From positions 4,930,001 through 4,994,000 of the forward strand of contig NZ_CP092827.1 of assembly GCF_022533585.1 (NCBI RefSeq): a stretch of DNA of 64,000 bases. The letters are read 5' to 3'. The stretch is from Pseudomonas sp. LS.1a. GTDB lineage: Bacteria > Pseudomonadota > Gammaproteobacteria > Pseudomonadales > Pseudomonadaceae. The translations under genes were made by a program, and so were the position numbers. The notes below the pieces were generated by a model. It saw only the letters and a list, made by a program, of their open reading frames with translations, ran no database searches and had not been told where the DNA came from. Below, one piece after another: positions 9,985 through 18,958 of this stretch (positions are counted from its first letter, which is position 1; each line of letters begins with the position of its first letter).

Positions 9985-11547
9985 GTGAGCCAAGCCCTTA
10001 TCACTGCGTTGCAGAACCCAGCCCTTTACCCTCACCCCGTGGATGGGTTCCAGCTCATCGAGACGCATATCTCCTGGGTATTGCTCACCGGCGAGTATGC
10101 CTACAAGGTCAAGAAACCGATGAACTTCGGCTTCCTCGACTTCACCAGCCTGGACCAGCGCCAGCATTTCTGTAACGAGGAATTGCGCCTGAACCAGCGC
10201 CTGACCGACGGTCTGTACCTGGAAGTGTTGCCGATCACCGGCAGCGTTGACGCACCACAGATCGGTGGTGAAGGCGAAGCCATCGAATACGTGCTGAAGA
10301 TGCGCCAGTTCCCCCAGGGGCAGATGCTCAACACCCTGCAGGCCAATGGCGAGCTGAATGCTGCGCACATCGACCAGATGGCCCGGCAGATCGCCGAATT
10401 CCATCTGCAGGCCCCGCGTGTGCCGGTGGAGCACCCACTGGGCACACCAGACAGCGTGATGGCGCCGGTGGAGCAGAACTTCGAGCAGATTCGCCCGTTC
10501 CTCAGCGACAAGGCCGACCTGCAACAGCTCGACGCCCTGCAGGCCTGGGCACGCAGCAGTTTCGAGCGCCTGCATGGCCTGCTGGAAAAGCGCAAGGCCA
10601 ATGGTTTCATCCGTGAATGCCACGGTGACATCCACTTGGGCAACGCCACCCTGATCGATGGCAAGGTGGTGATCTTCGACTGCATCGAGTTCAACGAACC
10701 GTTCCGCCTGACCGACGTGTATGCCGACACCAGCTTCCTGGCCATGGACCTGGAAGACCGTGGCCTGAAATGCCTGGCCCGGCGCTTCATCAGCCAGTAC
10801 CTGGAACTGACCGGCGACTACGAAGGCCTGGAACTGCTCAACTTCTACAAAGCCTACCGCGCGCTGGTGCGGGCCAAGGTGGCGCTGTTCAGCATGCCGG
10901 CCGATGCCGATGGCGTGCAGCGCGCCACCACCCTGCGCACCTACCGCAACTATGCCAACCTGGCAGAAAGCTACAGCGCCATCCCGTCGCGCCTGCTGGC
11001 CATTACCCACGGTGTTTCGGCAGTGGGCAAAAGCCACGTGGCCATGCGCATGGTCGAGGCCCTGGGTGCCGTCCGCGTGCGTTCGGACGTCGAGCGCAAG
11101 CGCCTGTTCGGCGAACAGCAGCAGGCTGACGCTGGTCAGCTGAGTACCGGCATCTATGACCAGGACGCCAGTGTCGCGACCTACCAGCGCCTGCACGAGG
11201 TGGCGGCGACCGTGCTGCGCGCCGGCTTCCCGGTGGTGCTGGATGCCACCTACCTCAAGCGTGAGCAGCGCCAGGCCGCAGCGGACATCGCCAGCCAGAC
11301 CGGGGTGCCGTTCCTGATCCTCGACTGCCATGCGCCGGATGCGGTCATCGCCAGCTGGCTGGAGCAGCGCCAGGCAGAAAACACCGACCCGTCGGATGCC
11401 ACCCTGGAAGTGGTCAAGGCCCAGCAGGCCAGCCGTGAGCCGCTGGATGCACAGGAACTGGTGCAGAGCACCCGCGTCGATACCCAGAATGCCGGTAGCA
11501 TGGACCAGGTGATCGAGCAGATTCGCCAGCGCCTGCCTGGCCTGTAA
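9985..11547 (+). CDS. Bifunctional aminoglycoside-phosphotransferase-like / P-loop AAA family protein
   Basis: 520 residues from a GTG at 9985 with GGA about 8 nt upstream; an upstream ATG at 9946 (MAHSNS) is less likely. The N-terminal half (to about residue 330) looks like an APH/choline-kinase fold with a catalytic loop of the HxDxHxxN type in CHGDIHLGNATLI and a metal-binding IFDCIEF. The C-terminal third has a Walker A motif in GVSAVGKSHVAMRM and looks like a zeta-toxin/nucleotide-kinase P-loop domain. The substrate is unknown. It is a single gene, divergent from mrcB. There is no evidence that it confers antibiotic resistance. Confidence 0.82.
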   Translation: MSQALITALQNPALYPHPVDGFQLIETHISWVLLTGEYAYKVKKPMNFGFLDFTSLDQRQHFCNEELRLNQRLTDGLYLEVLPITGSVDAPQIGGEGEAIEYVLKMRQFPQGQMLNTLQANGELNAAHIDQMARQIAEFHLQAPRVPVEHPLGTPDSVMAPVEQNFEQIRPFLSDKADLQQLDALQAWARSSFERLHGLLEKRKANGFIRECHGDIHLGNATLIDGKVVIFDCIEFNEPFRLTDVYADTSFLAMDLEDRGLKCLARRFISQYLELTGDYEGLELLNFYKAYRALVRAKVALFSMPADADGVQRATTLRTYRNYANLAESYSAIPSRLLAITHGVSAVGKSHVAMRMVEALGAVRVRSDVERKRLFGEQQQADAGQLSTGIYDQDASVATYQRLHEVAATVLRAGFPVVLDATYLKREQRQAAADIASQTGVPFLILDCHAPDAVIASWLEQRQAENTDPSDATLEVVKAQQASREPLDAQELVQSTRVDTQNAGSMDQVIEQIRQRLPGL

Positions 11548-11564
11548 GCTCAGCGTTTTCCTGG

Positions 11565-11670
11565 GCCGACCTCTTCGCGAGTGAACCCGCTCCCACAAGG
11601 TTATCTGCAAGCCTCACGACTGACGCAGTACCTGTGGGAGCGGGCAAGCCCGCGAAGAGGCCGGCACAGG
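11565..11670. repeat. REP pair (inverted, BIME-like)
   Basis: Two P. putida type REP units face each other. The left arm, with CGAGTGAACCCGCTCCCACA, spans about 11565-11600. The right arm, with TGTGGGAGCGGGCAAGCCCG, spans about 11631-11665. They lie in the gap after the kinase-like gene. Each arm is itself an imperfect hairpin. Confidence 0.85.
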
Positions 11671-11787
11671 ACATCTCGTCGCCCCCGATGGCAAAAGGCC
11701 GCGCATTTCCTAACCCCCGCTACACTCCTCTCTGACCTGCTCGCGATTTATCCCCCAATCCCCGTTCAGCCATCGCAAGGAGGCTCG

Positions 11788-12066
11788 ATGAACGATGAAT
11801 TGCAGCATCTGAAGAACCTTGGCAAGACCTCTGCGCAGTGGCTGCATGCAGCCGGCATCCACAGCGCATCGGATCTGCGCCGCCTGGGCGCGGTGGGTGC
11901 GTACCAGGCCGTGAAGACACGAGGGTTCCGCGCATCGAAGGTGCTGTTGTATGCCATTGAAGGCGCCCTGCTGGACATGCACTGGAACGATTTGCCGCTC
12001 GAACGCAAAGAAGCGCTCAACCAACAACTGGATGCGAAAAGCCCTGCGCAAAAAAATAAAAAATAA
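11788..12066 (+). CDS. TfoX/Sxy C-terminal-domain protein
   Basis: 92 residues. The ATG at 11788 has a strong AAGGAGG four bases upstream; the longer open frame from 11581 crosses a REP element and is not coding. The sequence matches the TfoX C-terminal domain: LGKTSAQWLHAAGI, then the helix-hairpin-like DLRRLGAVGAYQAVK. The N-terminal Sxy domain is missing, as in the free-standing members of the family. Its role is unknown; full-length Sxy is a competence and CRP co-regulator in other gamma-proteobacteria. The C-terminus is Lys-rich. It sits directly before prrF, an arrangement also known around prrF in other pseudomonads. Confidence 0.8.
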   Translation: MNDELQHLKNLGKTSAQWLHAAGIHSASDLRRLGAVGAYQAVKTRGFRASKVLLYAIEGALLDMHWNDLPLERKEALNQQLDAKSPAQKNKK

Positions 12067-12080
12067 TCACAGGAAAGGGA

Positions 12081-12108
12081 TTGACACCGAAATGAGAATC
12101 GTTATGAT
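12081..12108 (+). promoter_or_regulatory. prrF promoter with overlapping Fur box
   Basis: TTGACA (12081-12086) and TATGAT (12103-12108) are spaced by 16 nt. The spacer and -10 contain AATGAGAATCGTTAT (12091-12105), which matches 13 of 15 core bases of the Fur consensus. Fur with iron would block polymerase here, giving expression only under iron starvation. Confidence 0.85.
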
Positions 12109-12114
12109 TATCAC

Positions 12115-12228
12115 AACTGGTCGCGAGACTGGTTGGATAAGCTAAGAGCCCCTGGTTCGGACTCTCAGATTATCTCCTCATCAGGCTAATCACGGTTATT
12201 GACCCGGCAATTTGCCGGGTCTTTTTTT
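12115..12228 (+). ncRNA. prrF: PrrF iron-responsive small RNA
   Basis: About 114 nt, starting near AACTGGTCGCGAGACTGG. It contains the highly conserved PrrF core at about 12154-12190 (CGGACTCTCAGATTATCTCC), which pairs with target mRNAs such as those of iron-containing enzymes. It ends in a GC-rich terminator followed by seven T. PrrF represses iron-using proteins when iron is low. Only one copy is present here, unlike the tandem prrF1-prrF2 of P. aeruginosa; P. putida is known to carry the two copies at separate sites. The neighbour on the far side is the haem gene set, which fits iron control. Confidence 0.92.
12201..12228 (+). terminator. prrF: Rho-independent terminator of prrF
   Basis: The stem GACCCGGCAA with TTGCCGGGTC is followed by CTTTTTTT. 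It also lies just after the converging haem-associated lipoprotein gene (stop at 12245). Confidence 0.9.
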
Positions 12229-12244
12229 GCCCTTTGCAGCCCTG

Positions 12245-13126
12245 TCACCGCAGTTGCGCGCAATAGTCCTGCTCCGGCATCGCTGCTGTGTACCACACAT
12301 AATCAGCCTCGCCCGTGTCGACCTGCTCACCCACCTCGGCCAGCAGCAGTACCTTGCTCTCCCCTTGTGCTTGCAGGTCAGCCAGGTGCAACGGCCCCCC
12401 CAGGTCCTTGCGCACGTGATAAGCCCCGGCCAACAGCAGTGCCGGCTGCGGCGCCGCCAGCAAGCGCTCGGCCATGCGCCGGTCGCGCTGCTGCTGCACG
12501 GCCAGCATTGCCGGCAACTGGCTTTCTGGCAGCATCCCGCAATGCCCCACGCGCACCTGCTCCAGCAGGGCGGCCTTGACCGCCGGCGCATTGGACCGTT
12601 CTCCCGGTAACGAAGGCGGCTGTCGATAGGCCTGGCGCATCTCGCCGGGTGAGAGGTTGGCGGCCAGCAAAGGCACCCGCTGCTGCAAGGCTTCAGTCAC
12701 GATTGGTCCGTACAGCTGCCAATCCCAGCCATCCTGCCAGGCCAGGGCCTTGGGCAGGTCTGCCGGCCAAGGTTGCCCCGCGAGCTTGTCCAGCAGCGGT
12801 TGCTGCTCGGGCTGCAGCATTTCCAGCAGCAGGCTGCCCTGCGCGCGTTGGCCTTGCAAGGCGCGCAGCAGCCACAGCTGCAGCGCGTGATGGTCGGGGT
12901 TGTCGTGTTTCTCGCCGACCAGCACCCGGGGGGCGGCAGACAGGTGCTGCACCAGCTGCTCAGGGCTGATCAGCTGGCCACTGGCAAGATCGACGATATG
13001 TCCCAGCTCGGCATGGCTGCGCCCTTCACTGCTCTGCCAAGCGGGCAGCGGTGGCAGGCTGGCCTGGCAGCCCCCCAGTACCAGTACCAGGCCAAGCGAG
13101 AAAGCGGACAGCAGCGGATGTCGCAT
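12245..13126 (-). CDS. phuW: ChaN/PhuW family haem-associated lipoprotein
   Basis: 293 residues from the ATG at 13126, with GGAGG nine bases upstream. A lipoprotein signal ends in LGGC. The mature part matches the ChaN (DUF399) family: VGEKHDNPDHHALQLWLL near residue 75 carries the conserved His cluster, and LAGAYHVRKDLG is near residue 240. In P. aeruginosa the homologue PhuW is the last gene of the phu haem uptake operon, and Campylobacter ChaN binds haem. Here too it follows hmuTUV, after an 87 bp gap, so a role in haem uptake is likely. The gene symbol follows that synteny. Confidence 0.82.
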   Translation of the reverse strand: MRHPLLSAFSLGLVLVLGGCQASLPPLPAWQSSEGRSHAELGHIVDLASGQLISPEQLVQHLSAAPRVLVGEKHDNPDHHALQLWLLRALQGQRAQGSLLLEMLQPEQQPLLDKLAGQPWPADLPKALAWQDGWDWQLYGPIVTEALQQRVPLLAANLSPGEMRQAYRQPPSLPGERSNAPAVKAALLEQVRVGHCGMLPESQLPAMLAVQQQRDRRMAERLLAAPQPALLLAGAYHVRKDLGGPLHLADLQAQGESKVLLLAEVGEQVDTGEADYVWYTAAMPEQDYCAQLR

Positions 13127-13170
13127 TGGGCAGTACCTCCATGTCATTCAACAATGTATAGGCCTGCACC

Positions 13171-13200
13171 AGCTCTTGTGGGAGCGCACGCCTCGGCGTC
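13171..13200. repeat. Single degenerate REP-like unit
   Basis: The segment CTTGTGGGAGCGCACGCCTC resembles one arm of the local REP family. It lies between hmuV and the ChaN-type gene. No inverted partner is seen nearby. Confidence 0.4.
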
Positions 13201-13213
13201 TTGAATACCCACA

Positions 13214-13981
13214 TCAACGGGTGATGATCAGCGGATGGCCACGCTCCGGGTGCGCCTGAACCAGTACATCGATCCCGTATACCGCCTTCAACGCCGCCGG
13301 CGTCAGCACGGCTTCGGGCGCTGCAAAGGCATGGCAGCGCCCCTGCTCCAGCAGCAGGATACGGTCACAGTAGCGCGCCGCCAGGTTCAGGTCATGCAGG
13401 ATCACCAGCACCGCGGCGCCACGGTCGGCAAAGCGGCGCACGGCTTCCAGGGTGGTGTGCTGGTGCAGCGGGTCGAGCATCGAGGTCGGCTCGTCGAGCA
13501 GCAGCGTAGTGCCTGCTTCGCCCGGCCACAGCTGCGCCAGCACCCTGGCCAGGTGCACCCTTTGCCGCTCGCCGCCAGACAATGCCAGGTAACTGCGCTC
13601 TACCAGGTGCCAGGCATCCGCCGCCCGCAAGGCCGCCTCGACGATTTCCGCGTCGCGCCGCTGCCCGGTGCCATGGGGCATGCGCCCCATGCCCACCACT
13701 TCCTCGACCCGGAACGAGAACCCCAGGCTGGACACCTGCGGCAACACCGCCAGGCGCCTGGCCCGTTCCGGCCCGGCCCAGTCGGCCAGTGGCCTGCCCT
13801 GTAGCGTCACCCGCCCGCGATCGGGCGCCAGCTCACCACACAGCACACCCAGCAGGCTGCTCTTGCCGGCACCGTTGGGGCCGAGCACGCCTACCACCTG
13901 CCCCGGGCTCAGCTGTAGATGAATGTCATGCAGCACTTCGTTGCTGCCCCGCCGCAAGTGCAGGCCCTCGGCTTGCAACAT
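13214..13981 (-). CDS. hmuV: Haem ABC importer ATP-binding protein HmuV
   Basis: 255 residues. It powers haem transport into the cytoplasm. Walker A is [12 protein letters not shown] near residue 35, the ABC signature is [15 protein letters not shown] near residue 140, and Walker B is [11 protein letters not shown] near residue 165, with the switch His in VILHDLNLA. Its ATG shares one base with the hmuU stop (TGATG). The HmuV/PhuV subfamily is inferred from length and operon partners; generic FecCD-type importers for siderophores look alike. Confidence 0.92.
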   Translation of the reverse strand: MLQAEGLHLRRGSNEVLHDIHLQLSPGQVVGVLGPNGAGKSSLLGVLCGELAPDRGRVTLQGRPLADWAGPERARRLAVLPQVSSLGFSFRVEEVVGMGRMPHGTGQRRDAEIVEAALRAADAWHLVERSYLALSGGERQRVHLARVLAQLWPGEAGTTLLLDEPTSMLDPLHQHTTLEAVRRFADRGAAVLVILHDLNLAARYCDRILLLEQGRCHAFAAPEAVLTPAALKAVYGIDVLVQAHPERGHPLIITR

Positions 13982-15018
13982 CAGCTGCGTCCTCGTATCA
14001 GCAAGAAAAGGAAGAACGGCGCACCGATAAAGGCCGTGACGATGCCAATCGGCAGCTCGGCAGGCGCCAGCAGCAGCCGCGCCGCCAAATCGGCGAACAG
14101 CATCAGCACGCCGCCGGCCAACAAGGAAGCTGGCAGCACCACACGATGATCAGGCCCGGCCAGCAGGCGTACTAGGTGCGGCACCACCAGGCCGATGAAG
14201 CCGATCAGCCCGGCAGCGGCCACCGCCGCACCCACACCCAGCGCCGTGCAGAACACCAGCTCGCGCTTGAGTCGCTCCACATCGATGCCCAGGTGGCGCG
14301 CCTCCGACTCACCCAGCAGCATGGCATTCAGCGCCTTGGCCCGGCGTGGCAGCCATACCGCCACACCCGCTGCCACCAGCAGCAACGGCCATAGCCGCTG
14401 GTAACTGGCACCGTTGAGGCTGCCCAGGTTCCAGAAGGTCAGCGTACGCAGGGTGGCATCGTCGGCCAGGTAGGAAAACAACCCCACGGCAGCACCGCCC
14501 AGCGCGGTCATGGCCACACCGGCCAGCAGCATCGTGGCAACGTTGGTCTGGCCGTCGCGCCGCCCCAGGCGATAGACCAGCGCAGTCACACCCAGCCCGC
14601 CGATGAAAGCGCACAGCGACAACAGGTAAGGGGCAAGCATATCCGGCATGCCGCCCAGCCAGCTGCCGCCAACGATGGCCACCGCCGCGCCCACCGCCGC
14701 ACCGGCGGCAACCCCTACCAGCCCGGGGTCGGCCAACGGGTTACGGAATAGCCCCTGCATGGCCACCCCGGACAACGCCAGCACCGCGCCCACCGCCAAC
14801 CCCAGCAAGGTGCGCGGCAGGCGGATCTGGCCGAGGATCATCTCGGCCTGCTGCAGGCCATCAGCGGCGATGGGCAGCCCGAGCAGGCGCAGGCCGGCAC
14901 GCAGGGTATCGAACAGCGGCAGGCTGACCGGCCCCAGGGCCAATGACAACCAGACCGCCAACAGGCACAACAGGCTCAGGCAGATTAACAGCGTGCGTGG
15001 CTGGACCCGCTGCTTCAT
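13981..15018 (-). CDS. hmuU: Haem ABC importer permease HmuU
   Basis: 345 residues of the FecCD permease family, with about ten hydrophobic helices and the typical segment [20 protein letters not shown] near residue 100. It forms the inner-membrane channel with HmuV and receives haem from HmuT. Its start overlaps the hmuT stop by four bases (ATGA), and its stop overlaps the hmuV start, so the three genes are tightly coupled. Confidence 0.92.
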   Translation of the reverse strand: MKQRVQPRTLLICLSLLCLLAVWLSLALGPVSLPLFDTLRAGLRLLGLPIAADGLQQAEMILGQIRLPRTLLGLAVGAVLALSGVAMQGLFRNPLADPGLVGVAAGAAVGAAVAIVGGSWLGGMPDMLAPYLLSLCAFIGGLGVTALVYRLGRRDGQTNVATMLLAGVAMTALGGAAVGLFSYLADDATLRTLTFWNLGSLNGASYQRLWPLLLVAAGVAVWLPRRAKALNAMLLGESEARHLGIDVERLKRELVFCTALGVGAAVAAAGLIGFIGLVVPHLVRLLAGPDHRVVLPASLLAGGVLMLFADLAARLLLAPAELPIGIVTAFIGAPFFLFLLIRGRS

Positions 15019-15899
15019 TGAGCGAGGCTGGCCTTGGCAGCCGGGTAGAAGGTGGCCGCCAGCGACTGCAGGGTTGCCGGCAGGCGCGGCCCGAGCCCGC
15101 CGACCAGCAGCGTCGGGTCAAGCGACACCAGGCGCTTTTCGCGCACGGCGCGCGAGGCCGCCAGTGCGGGGTTCTCTTTCAGCAACGCCTGCAAGGCCTG
15201 CTCATCGGCCAGCGCCCGGTCGGAAAACACGATCACATCCGGGTCCAGCGCCGCCAGTGCTTCGCTGGAGAAATTCCTGTAGCCCTGATGTTCTGCCAGG
15301 TTGCGCCCGCCTGCCTGGCTCAGCAGCCAGTCACCGGCGGTGCCCTGCCCGGCGATCAGCGGCCTGGCCCCGGCATGCCCGACCAGTAGCAACACCCCTG
15401 GCGCCTTCTGTCCGGCCTGGGCCTGCCTGACCTTGGCCTGCAAGGCATCGAGCTTCTGGTGGTAGCCCGACGCCAACACCGCGGCTTGCTGTTCGGCGCC
15501 CAGCAACTGCCCCAGGTGCTTGAGGTTTTCATCCACCGCCGCCAGTTCGGCCTTGCTGGAGAACTGTTCGACCCGCACGCCAGCCTTGCGGATTTGCGCC
15601 AATACTGGTGGCGGGCCCATTTCCTCGGTGCCTACCAGCACATCCGGGCGCAGGCTGAGAATGCCTTCCGCCGACAGCTGCCGCTGGTAGCCAACGCTGG
15701 GCAGTGACTTGAGCGATGACGGGTGCTGGCTGGTGGTGTCCACCCCCACCAACCGCGCCTCACCGCCCAACGCGCTGATCCATTCGCTCAGTGCGCCACC
15801 AGCGCTGACCCAACGCTGCGGCGTCTCGGCCGCCAAGGCCTGGTTGGAGAGCACAAGGCTTGCGCACAGGACGAGCAAGGCGACAGGATGGCGCATCAT
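15015..15899 (-). CDS. hmuT: Periplasmic haem-binding protein HmuT
   Basis: 294 residues from the ATG at 15899, with AAGGAA six bases upstream. A Sec signal (VALLVLCASLVLSNQALAAE) is present. The mature protein is a cluster A-II (TroA-like) binding protein. The probable haem-ligand tyrosine is in SVGYQRQLSAEG near residue 75, the position used by ShuT/PhuT. It is the first gene of hmuTUV-phuW and is preceded by a Fur-type box. No outer-membrane haem receptor or haem-handling hmuS/phuS gene lies next to it here. Confidence 0.9.
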   Translation of the reverse strand: MMRHPVALLVLCASLVLSNQALAAETPQRWVSAGGALSEWISALGGEARLVGVDTTSQHPSSLKSLPSVGYQRQLSAEGILSLRPDVLVGTEEMGPPPVLAQIRKAGVRVEQFSSKAELAAVDENLKHLGQLLGAEQQAAVLASGYHQKLDALQAKVRQAQAGQKAPGVLLLVGHAGARPLIAGQGTAGDWLLSQAGGRNLAEHQGYRNFSSEALAALDPDVIVFSDRALADEQALQALLKENPALAASRAVREKRLVSLDPTLLVGGLGPRLPATLQSLAATFYPAAKASLAQ

Positions 15900-15990
15900 C
15901 GGGTTCCTTCTGCAGGCGGGCCGCACGCCTTGTGGCGGGCGACGGAACTGCGCACCATAGGCAGCCGGGCGCAGCGAATGCGGGCAATTT

Positions 15991-16009
15991 GATAATTATT
16001 CGCATTGAT
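15991..16009. promoter_or_regulatory. Putative Fur box between hmuT and the Rieske gene
   Basis: The sequence GATAATTATTCGCATTGAT matches 13 of 19 bases of the Fur consensus, including nearly all of one half (GATAATTATT). It lies about 92 bp before hmuT and 39 bp before the divergent Rieske gene, so Fur could control both. Weaker than the prrF box. Confidence 0.6.
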
Positions 16010-16047
16010 GCGTCAAGCCACCCCTTGTTTCACGAGTCGTCGTTGCC

Positions 16048-16392
16048 ATGCACTTCCTTTGTACCTCCCACGGCCTGGCCGAAGGCCAAGGCCGCGCCTT
16101 CAGCGTAGACGGCATCGAACTGTTCGGTGTGCGCCGCCAGGGCCAGGTGTATCTCTACCGCAACCGTTGCCCGCACCGTGGCATCCCGCTGAACTGGGCA
16201 GAGGATGCGTTTCTCGATGACAGCGCCAGCCTGATCCATTGCGCCCATCATGGCGCGCTGTTCCTGATCGAAAGCGGCGAATGCGTGGCCGGGCCGTGCG
16301 AGGGCGAGCAACTGCAGGCCCTGGGCTGCCACGAGGACAGCCAGGGCATCTGGTTCAAGGGGTCAGCAGCACCGGCAGGCGGCGGTCGATGA
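16048..16392 (+). CDS. Rieske [2Fe-2S] ferredoxin-like protein
   Basis: 114 residues. Both cluster-binding motifs are intact: CPHRG near residue 42 and CAHHG near residue 69. The short length and absence of a signal or membrane segment indicate a soluble electron-transfer ferredoxin or a small assay-type Rieske domain rather than an oxygenase alpha subunit. It is divergent from hmuT across a Fur-type box, so it may be expressed with iron status. Its last 38 bp overlap the 3' end of the converging sfsA gene. Confidence 0.88.
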   Translation: MHFLCTSHGLAEGQGRAFSVDGIELFGVRRQGQVYLYRNRCPHRGIPLNWAEDAFLDDSASLIHCAHHGALFLIESGECVAGPCEGEQLQALGCHEDSQGIWFKGSAAPAGGGR

Positions 16393-17068
16393 CGATGCCT
16401 TCGGCGTCCAGGCGCGTACCGTAGGCCAGCACCTCCACCCCTTCCGCCACCGCCGCGCGCAGGGCCTGGGCATAGGCCGCATCGATTTCCTCGGCCGGGC
16501 GCACGGCGTCGACAGCGGTCAGGTTCACGCAATACAGCTGCACCGCCCGTACGCCCTGCCTGGCCAGCTTCGCCAGCTCGCGCAGGTGCTTGGCACCGCG
16601 CTGGGTCACCGCATCAGGGAAGGCCGCGACCGTGCTGTCGGGGTAACCCAGGGTCACGCTCTTGACCTCGACATAGGCCGGGGCACCGTCGAACTCCAGA
16701 CGAAAGTCGATGCGGCTGCCCTCCTCACCGTAAGCCACCTCACGCCTGAGCGCGCTGAAACCGGCCAGTTCGGCGATGATGCCGGCACGCAGGGCCTCTT
16801 CGACCAGCGGATTGGCCCGCCCGGTATTCACACAGGCCAGCCGCCCCTGCGGGGTTTCGCTGATTTCCCAGGTGCCCGGCAATTTGCGCCTGGGGTCGTT
16901 GGAGCGGCTGAACCACACCTGCCCGCCTTCACGCATGCAGTTGAGCATGGAGCCGGTGTTCGGGCAGTGAATGGTCAGCTGCTCGCCGCCGGGCAGTTCG
17001 ATATCCGCCAGAAAGCGCTTGTAGCGGCGCAGCAGGCGGCCCTGTTCGAGTGGGGGATGGAATTGCAT
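16355..17068 (-). CDS. sfsA: SfsA family protein (sugar fermentation stimulation protein)
   Basis: 237 residues, normal for SfsA. Typical segments are [21 protein letters not shown] near residue 20-40 and the nuclease-like core [20 protein letters not shown] near residue 125 (acidic residues plus EVKS, as in PD-(D/E)XK folds). E. coli SfsA was first described as a regulator of maltose genes; a nuclease-like fold is recognised for the family. The true role is uncertain. Its start overlaps the stop of the upstream aminotransferase by one base, so the two form an operon. Confidence 0.93.
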   Translation of the reverse strand: MQFHPPLEQGRLLRRYKRFLADIELPGGEQLTIHCPNTGSMLNCMREGGQVWFSRSNDPRRKLPGTWEISETPQGRLACVNTGRANPLVEEALRAGIIAELAGFSALRREVAYGEEGSRIDFRLEFDGAPAYVEVKSVTLGYPDSTVAAFPDAVTQRGAKHLRELAKLARQGVRAVQLYCVNLTAVDAVRPAEEIDAAYAQALRAAVAEGVEVLAYGTRLDAEGIVIDRRLPVLLTP

Positions 17069-18240
17069 CAGCCTTGCCAGCTCCGCAGGCCGCGGGCAAT
17101 CCGCTGCACCGCCTCTTCCAGGCGCGGCAGGCTCTGGGTGTAGGCAAAACGCACATGGTGCCCGGCCAGGTGGCGGCCGAAGTCCAGGCCCGGGGTGAAG
17201 GCCAGGTGCTCGGTCTCCAGGAAGTGCCGGCAGAAGGCGAACGCGTCACCGCCAAAGGCACTGATGTCGGCATACAGGTAGAACGCCCCCTGCGGCTCGA
17301 CGGCAATGCGGAAGCCCAGTTCGCGCAGGGCGGGCAACAGGTAGTCGCGACGGCGGGCGAACTCGGCGCGGCGCTCCTCGAAAATGGCCAGGGTTTCGGG
17401 CTGGAAACACGCCAGCGCGGCATGCTGGGCCATGCTTGGCGCACTGATGTACAGGTTTTGTGCCAGCTTCTCCAGGTCGGCCACCGCGCCAGGGGGCGCT
17501 ACCAGCCAGCCGAGGCGCCAACCGGTCATGCCGAAATACTTGGAAAAACTATTCAGGACGAATGCCGAGTCGTCCACTTCCAGCACGCTGGGTGCGTCCA
17601 TGCCATAGGTCAGCCCGTGGTAGATCTCGTCCACTACCAGGTGGCCATGCCGTTCGCGGGTAGCGTGGGACAGGCTGGCAAGCTCGTCACGCCCCAGCAC
17701 GGTGCCGGTCGGGTTGGCCGGCGAGGCGACCAGGGCACCGACCGTGTCCTTGTCCCAGTAGCGGTCGACAAGGTCGGCGGTCAGCTGGTAGTTCACATCC
17801 GGGCCCACCGGCACCAACTGCGCCCCGCCCTCGACCAGGCGCAGGAAGTGGCGGTTGCACGGGTAGCCCGGGTCGGCCAGCAGCCAGTGCTTGCCCGGGT
17901 CGACCAGCAGGCTGCTGGCCAGCAATAGCGCACCAGAGCCACCCGGGGTGATGAGGATGCGTTCAGGGTCGATACTCAGGCCATAACGCTGACCATAGAA
18001 GCCGGCAATGGCTTCGCGCAGCGCCGGCAGGCCGCGTGCGGCGGTGTAGCGGGTGTGCCCGGCGGCCAGTGCCGCCTGGCCGGCGGCAACGATGGGCGCG
18101 GCCGTGGTGAAGTCCGGTTCGCCGATTTCCAGGTGAATCACGTCGTGTCCGGCCGCCTGCAGCTCGTTGGCCCGGGCCAGCAACGCCATGACGTGGAAGG
18201 GTTCGATGGCGCGGCTGCGCGCACTGTAGGGGTGGGCCAT
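17068..18240 (-). CDS. Pyridoxal-phosphate aminotransferase, class I/II
   Basis: 390 residues. The PLP lysine is in [19 protein letters not shown] near residue 240, and the fold-type I segments [12 protein letters not shown] and [15 protein letters not shown] are present. The N-terminus ([20 protein letters not shown]) is typical of the aspartate/alanine-type subfamily AT-I. The amino donor cannot be told from sequence. It is co-transcribed with sfsA, an arrangement common in pseudomonads, and is not linked to a pathway cluster here. Confidence 0.9.
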   Translation of the reverse strand: MAHPYSARSRAIEPFHVMALLARANELQAAGHDVIHLEIGEPDFTTAAPIVAAGQAALAAGHTRYTAARGLPALREAIAGFYGQRYGLSIDPERILITPGGSGALLLASSLLVDPGKHWLLADPGYPCNRHFLRLVEGGAQLVPVGPDVNYQLTADLVDRYWDKDTVGALVASPANPTGTVLGRDELASLSHATRERHGHLVVDEIYHGLTYGMDAPSVLEVDDSAFVLNSFSKYFGMTGWRLGWLVAPPGAVADLEKLAQNLYISAPSMAQHAALACFQPETLAIFEERRAEFARRRDYLLPALRELGFRIAVEPQGAFYLYADISAFGGDAFAFCRHFLETEHLAFTPGLDFGRHLAGHHVRFAYTQSLPRLEEAVQRIARGLRSWQG

Positions 18241-18450
18241 GACCTTCTCTCAAATGGGTCTAAACTGGAGATTCTACCTCTGCACGCTACCGAACGTGCG
18301 GCTCACGCCGCTGTCAATTACCAGGATAGGGCGGGGTAGCGCACCCCTGATCTATCTGGTAAGTTCGGCGGCTCGCAGTCGCAGGGCCGGCGGGTGCCGG
18401 AGATGGAGCAGCCTGCGCATTGGATCAGATGAGTGAGAGGCGGTCTATTC

Positions 18451-18894
18451 ATGTCCACCGTAGAAAAGCAAAAAGCCCAGACCATGTACGGTGTCGAGCC
18501 CTACGTAGAAACCAAGGGTGAAGAGTACATGGGCGAGCCCATGAAAAAGCACTTCACCAAGCTTCTCGGCGCCTGGAAGCAAGAGCTGATGAACAGTGTC
18601 GACCGCACTGTGGACCACATGAAGGACGAGGCAGCCAACTTCCCCGACCCGGCCGACCGCGCCAGCCAGGAAGAAGAATTCGCCCTGGAGCTGCGCAACC
18701 GCGATCGCGAGCGCAAGCTGATCAAGAAAATCGACAAGACCCTCGACAAGATCAAGGCCGACGAGTACGGCTGGTGCGAATCGTGCGGCATCGAGATCGG
18801 CCTGCGTCGCCTGGAGGCACGCCCTACCGCCGACCTGTGCTTCGACTGCAAGGAAATCGCCGAGAAAAAGGAAAAAACGGTCGGCAAAGGCTGA
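18451..18894 (+). CDS. dksA: RNA polymerase-binding transcription factor DksA
   Basis: 147 residues from the ATG at 18451; the longer frame from 18433 is unlikely. DksA enters the RNA polymerase secondary channel and, with ppGpp, controls stable RNA and amino acid genes. The coiled-coil tip motif is present as DPADRAS near residue 70, with the two key aspartates. The four-cysteine zinc finger is CESCG and CFDC near residues 113-137, so this is the zinc-binding DksA1 type, not the Cys-poor DksA2. It is a single gene followed by a terminator and gluQ, the same order as in enterobacteria. Confidence 0.98.
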   Translation: MSTVEKQKAQTMYGVEPYVETKGEEYMGEPMKKHFTKLLGAWKQELMNSVDRTVDHMKDEAANFPDPADRASQEEEFALELRNRDRERKLIKKIDKTLDKIKADEYGWCESCGIEIGLRRLEARPTADLCFDCKEIAEKKEKTVGKG

Positions 18895-18910
18895 TCTTTC
18901 TTTCCACCTG

Positions 18911-18936
18911 AACGGGGCGCATCATGCGCCCCGTTT
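18911..18936 (+). terminator. Rho-independent terminator of dksA
   Basis: The stem AACGGGGCGC with GCGCCCCGTT surrounds an ATCAT loop, with a short T-rich tail. It lies 17 nt after dksA, just before gluQ; partial read-through would express gluQ. Confidence 0.8.
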
Positions 18937-18958
18937 CATTTATATGCCCAGCCTGACC

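Noticed and set aside
9985-11547. Aminoglycoside resistance gene
   Set aside because: Only the fold resembles APH enzymes. The chromosomal context and P-loop fusion point to a housekeeping kinase of unknown substrate.
13582-14175. Open frame opposite the hmuV/hmuU junction, rich in Pro, Arg and Ala
   Set aside because: Antisense composition artefact; both haem transport genes are intact on the minus strand.
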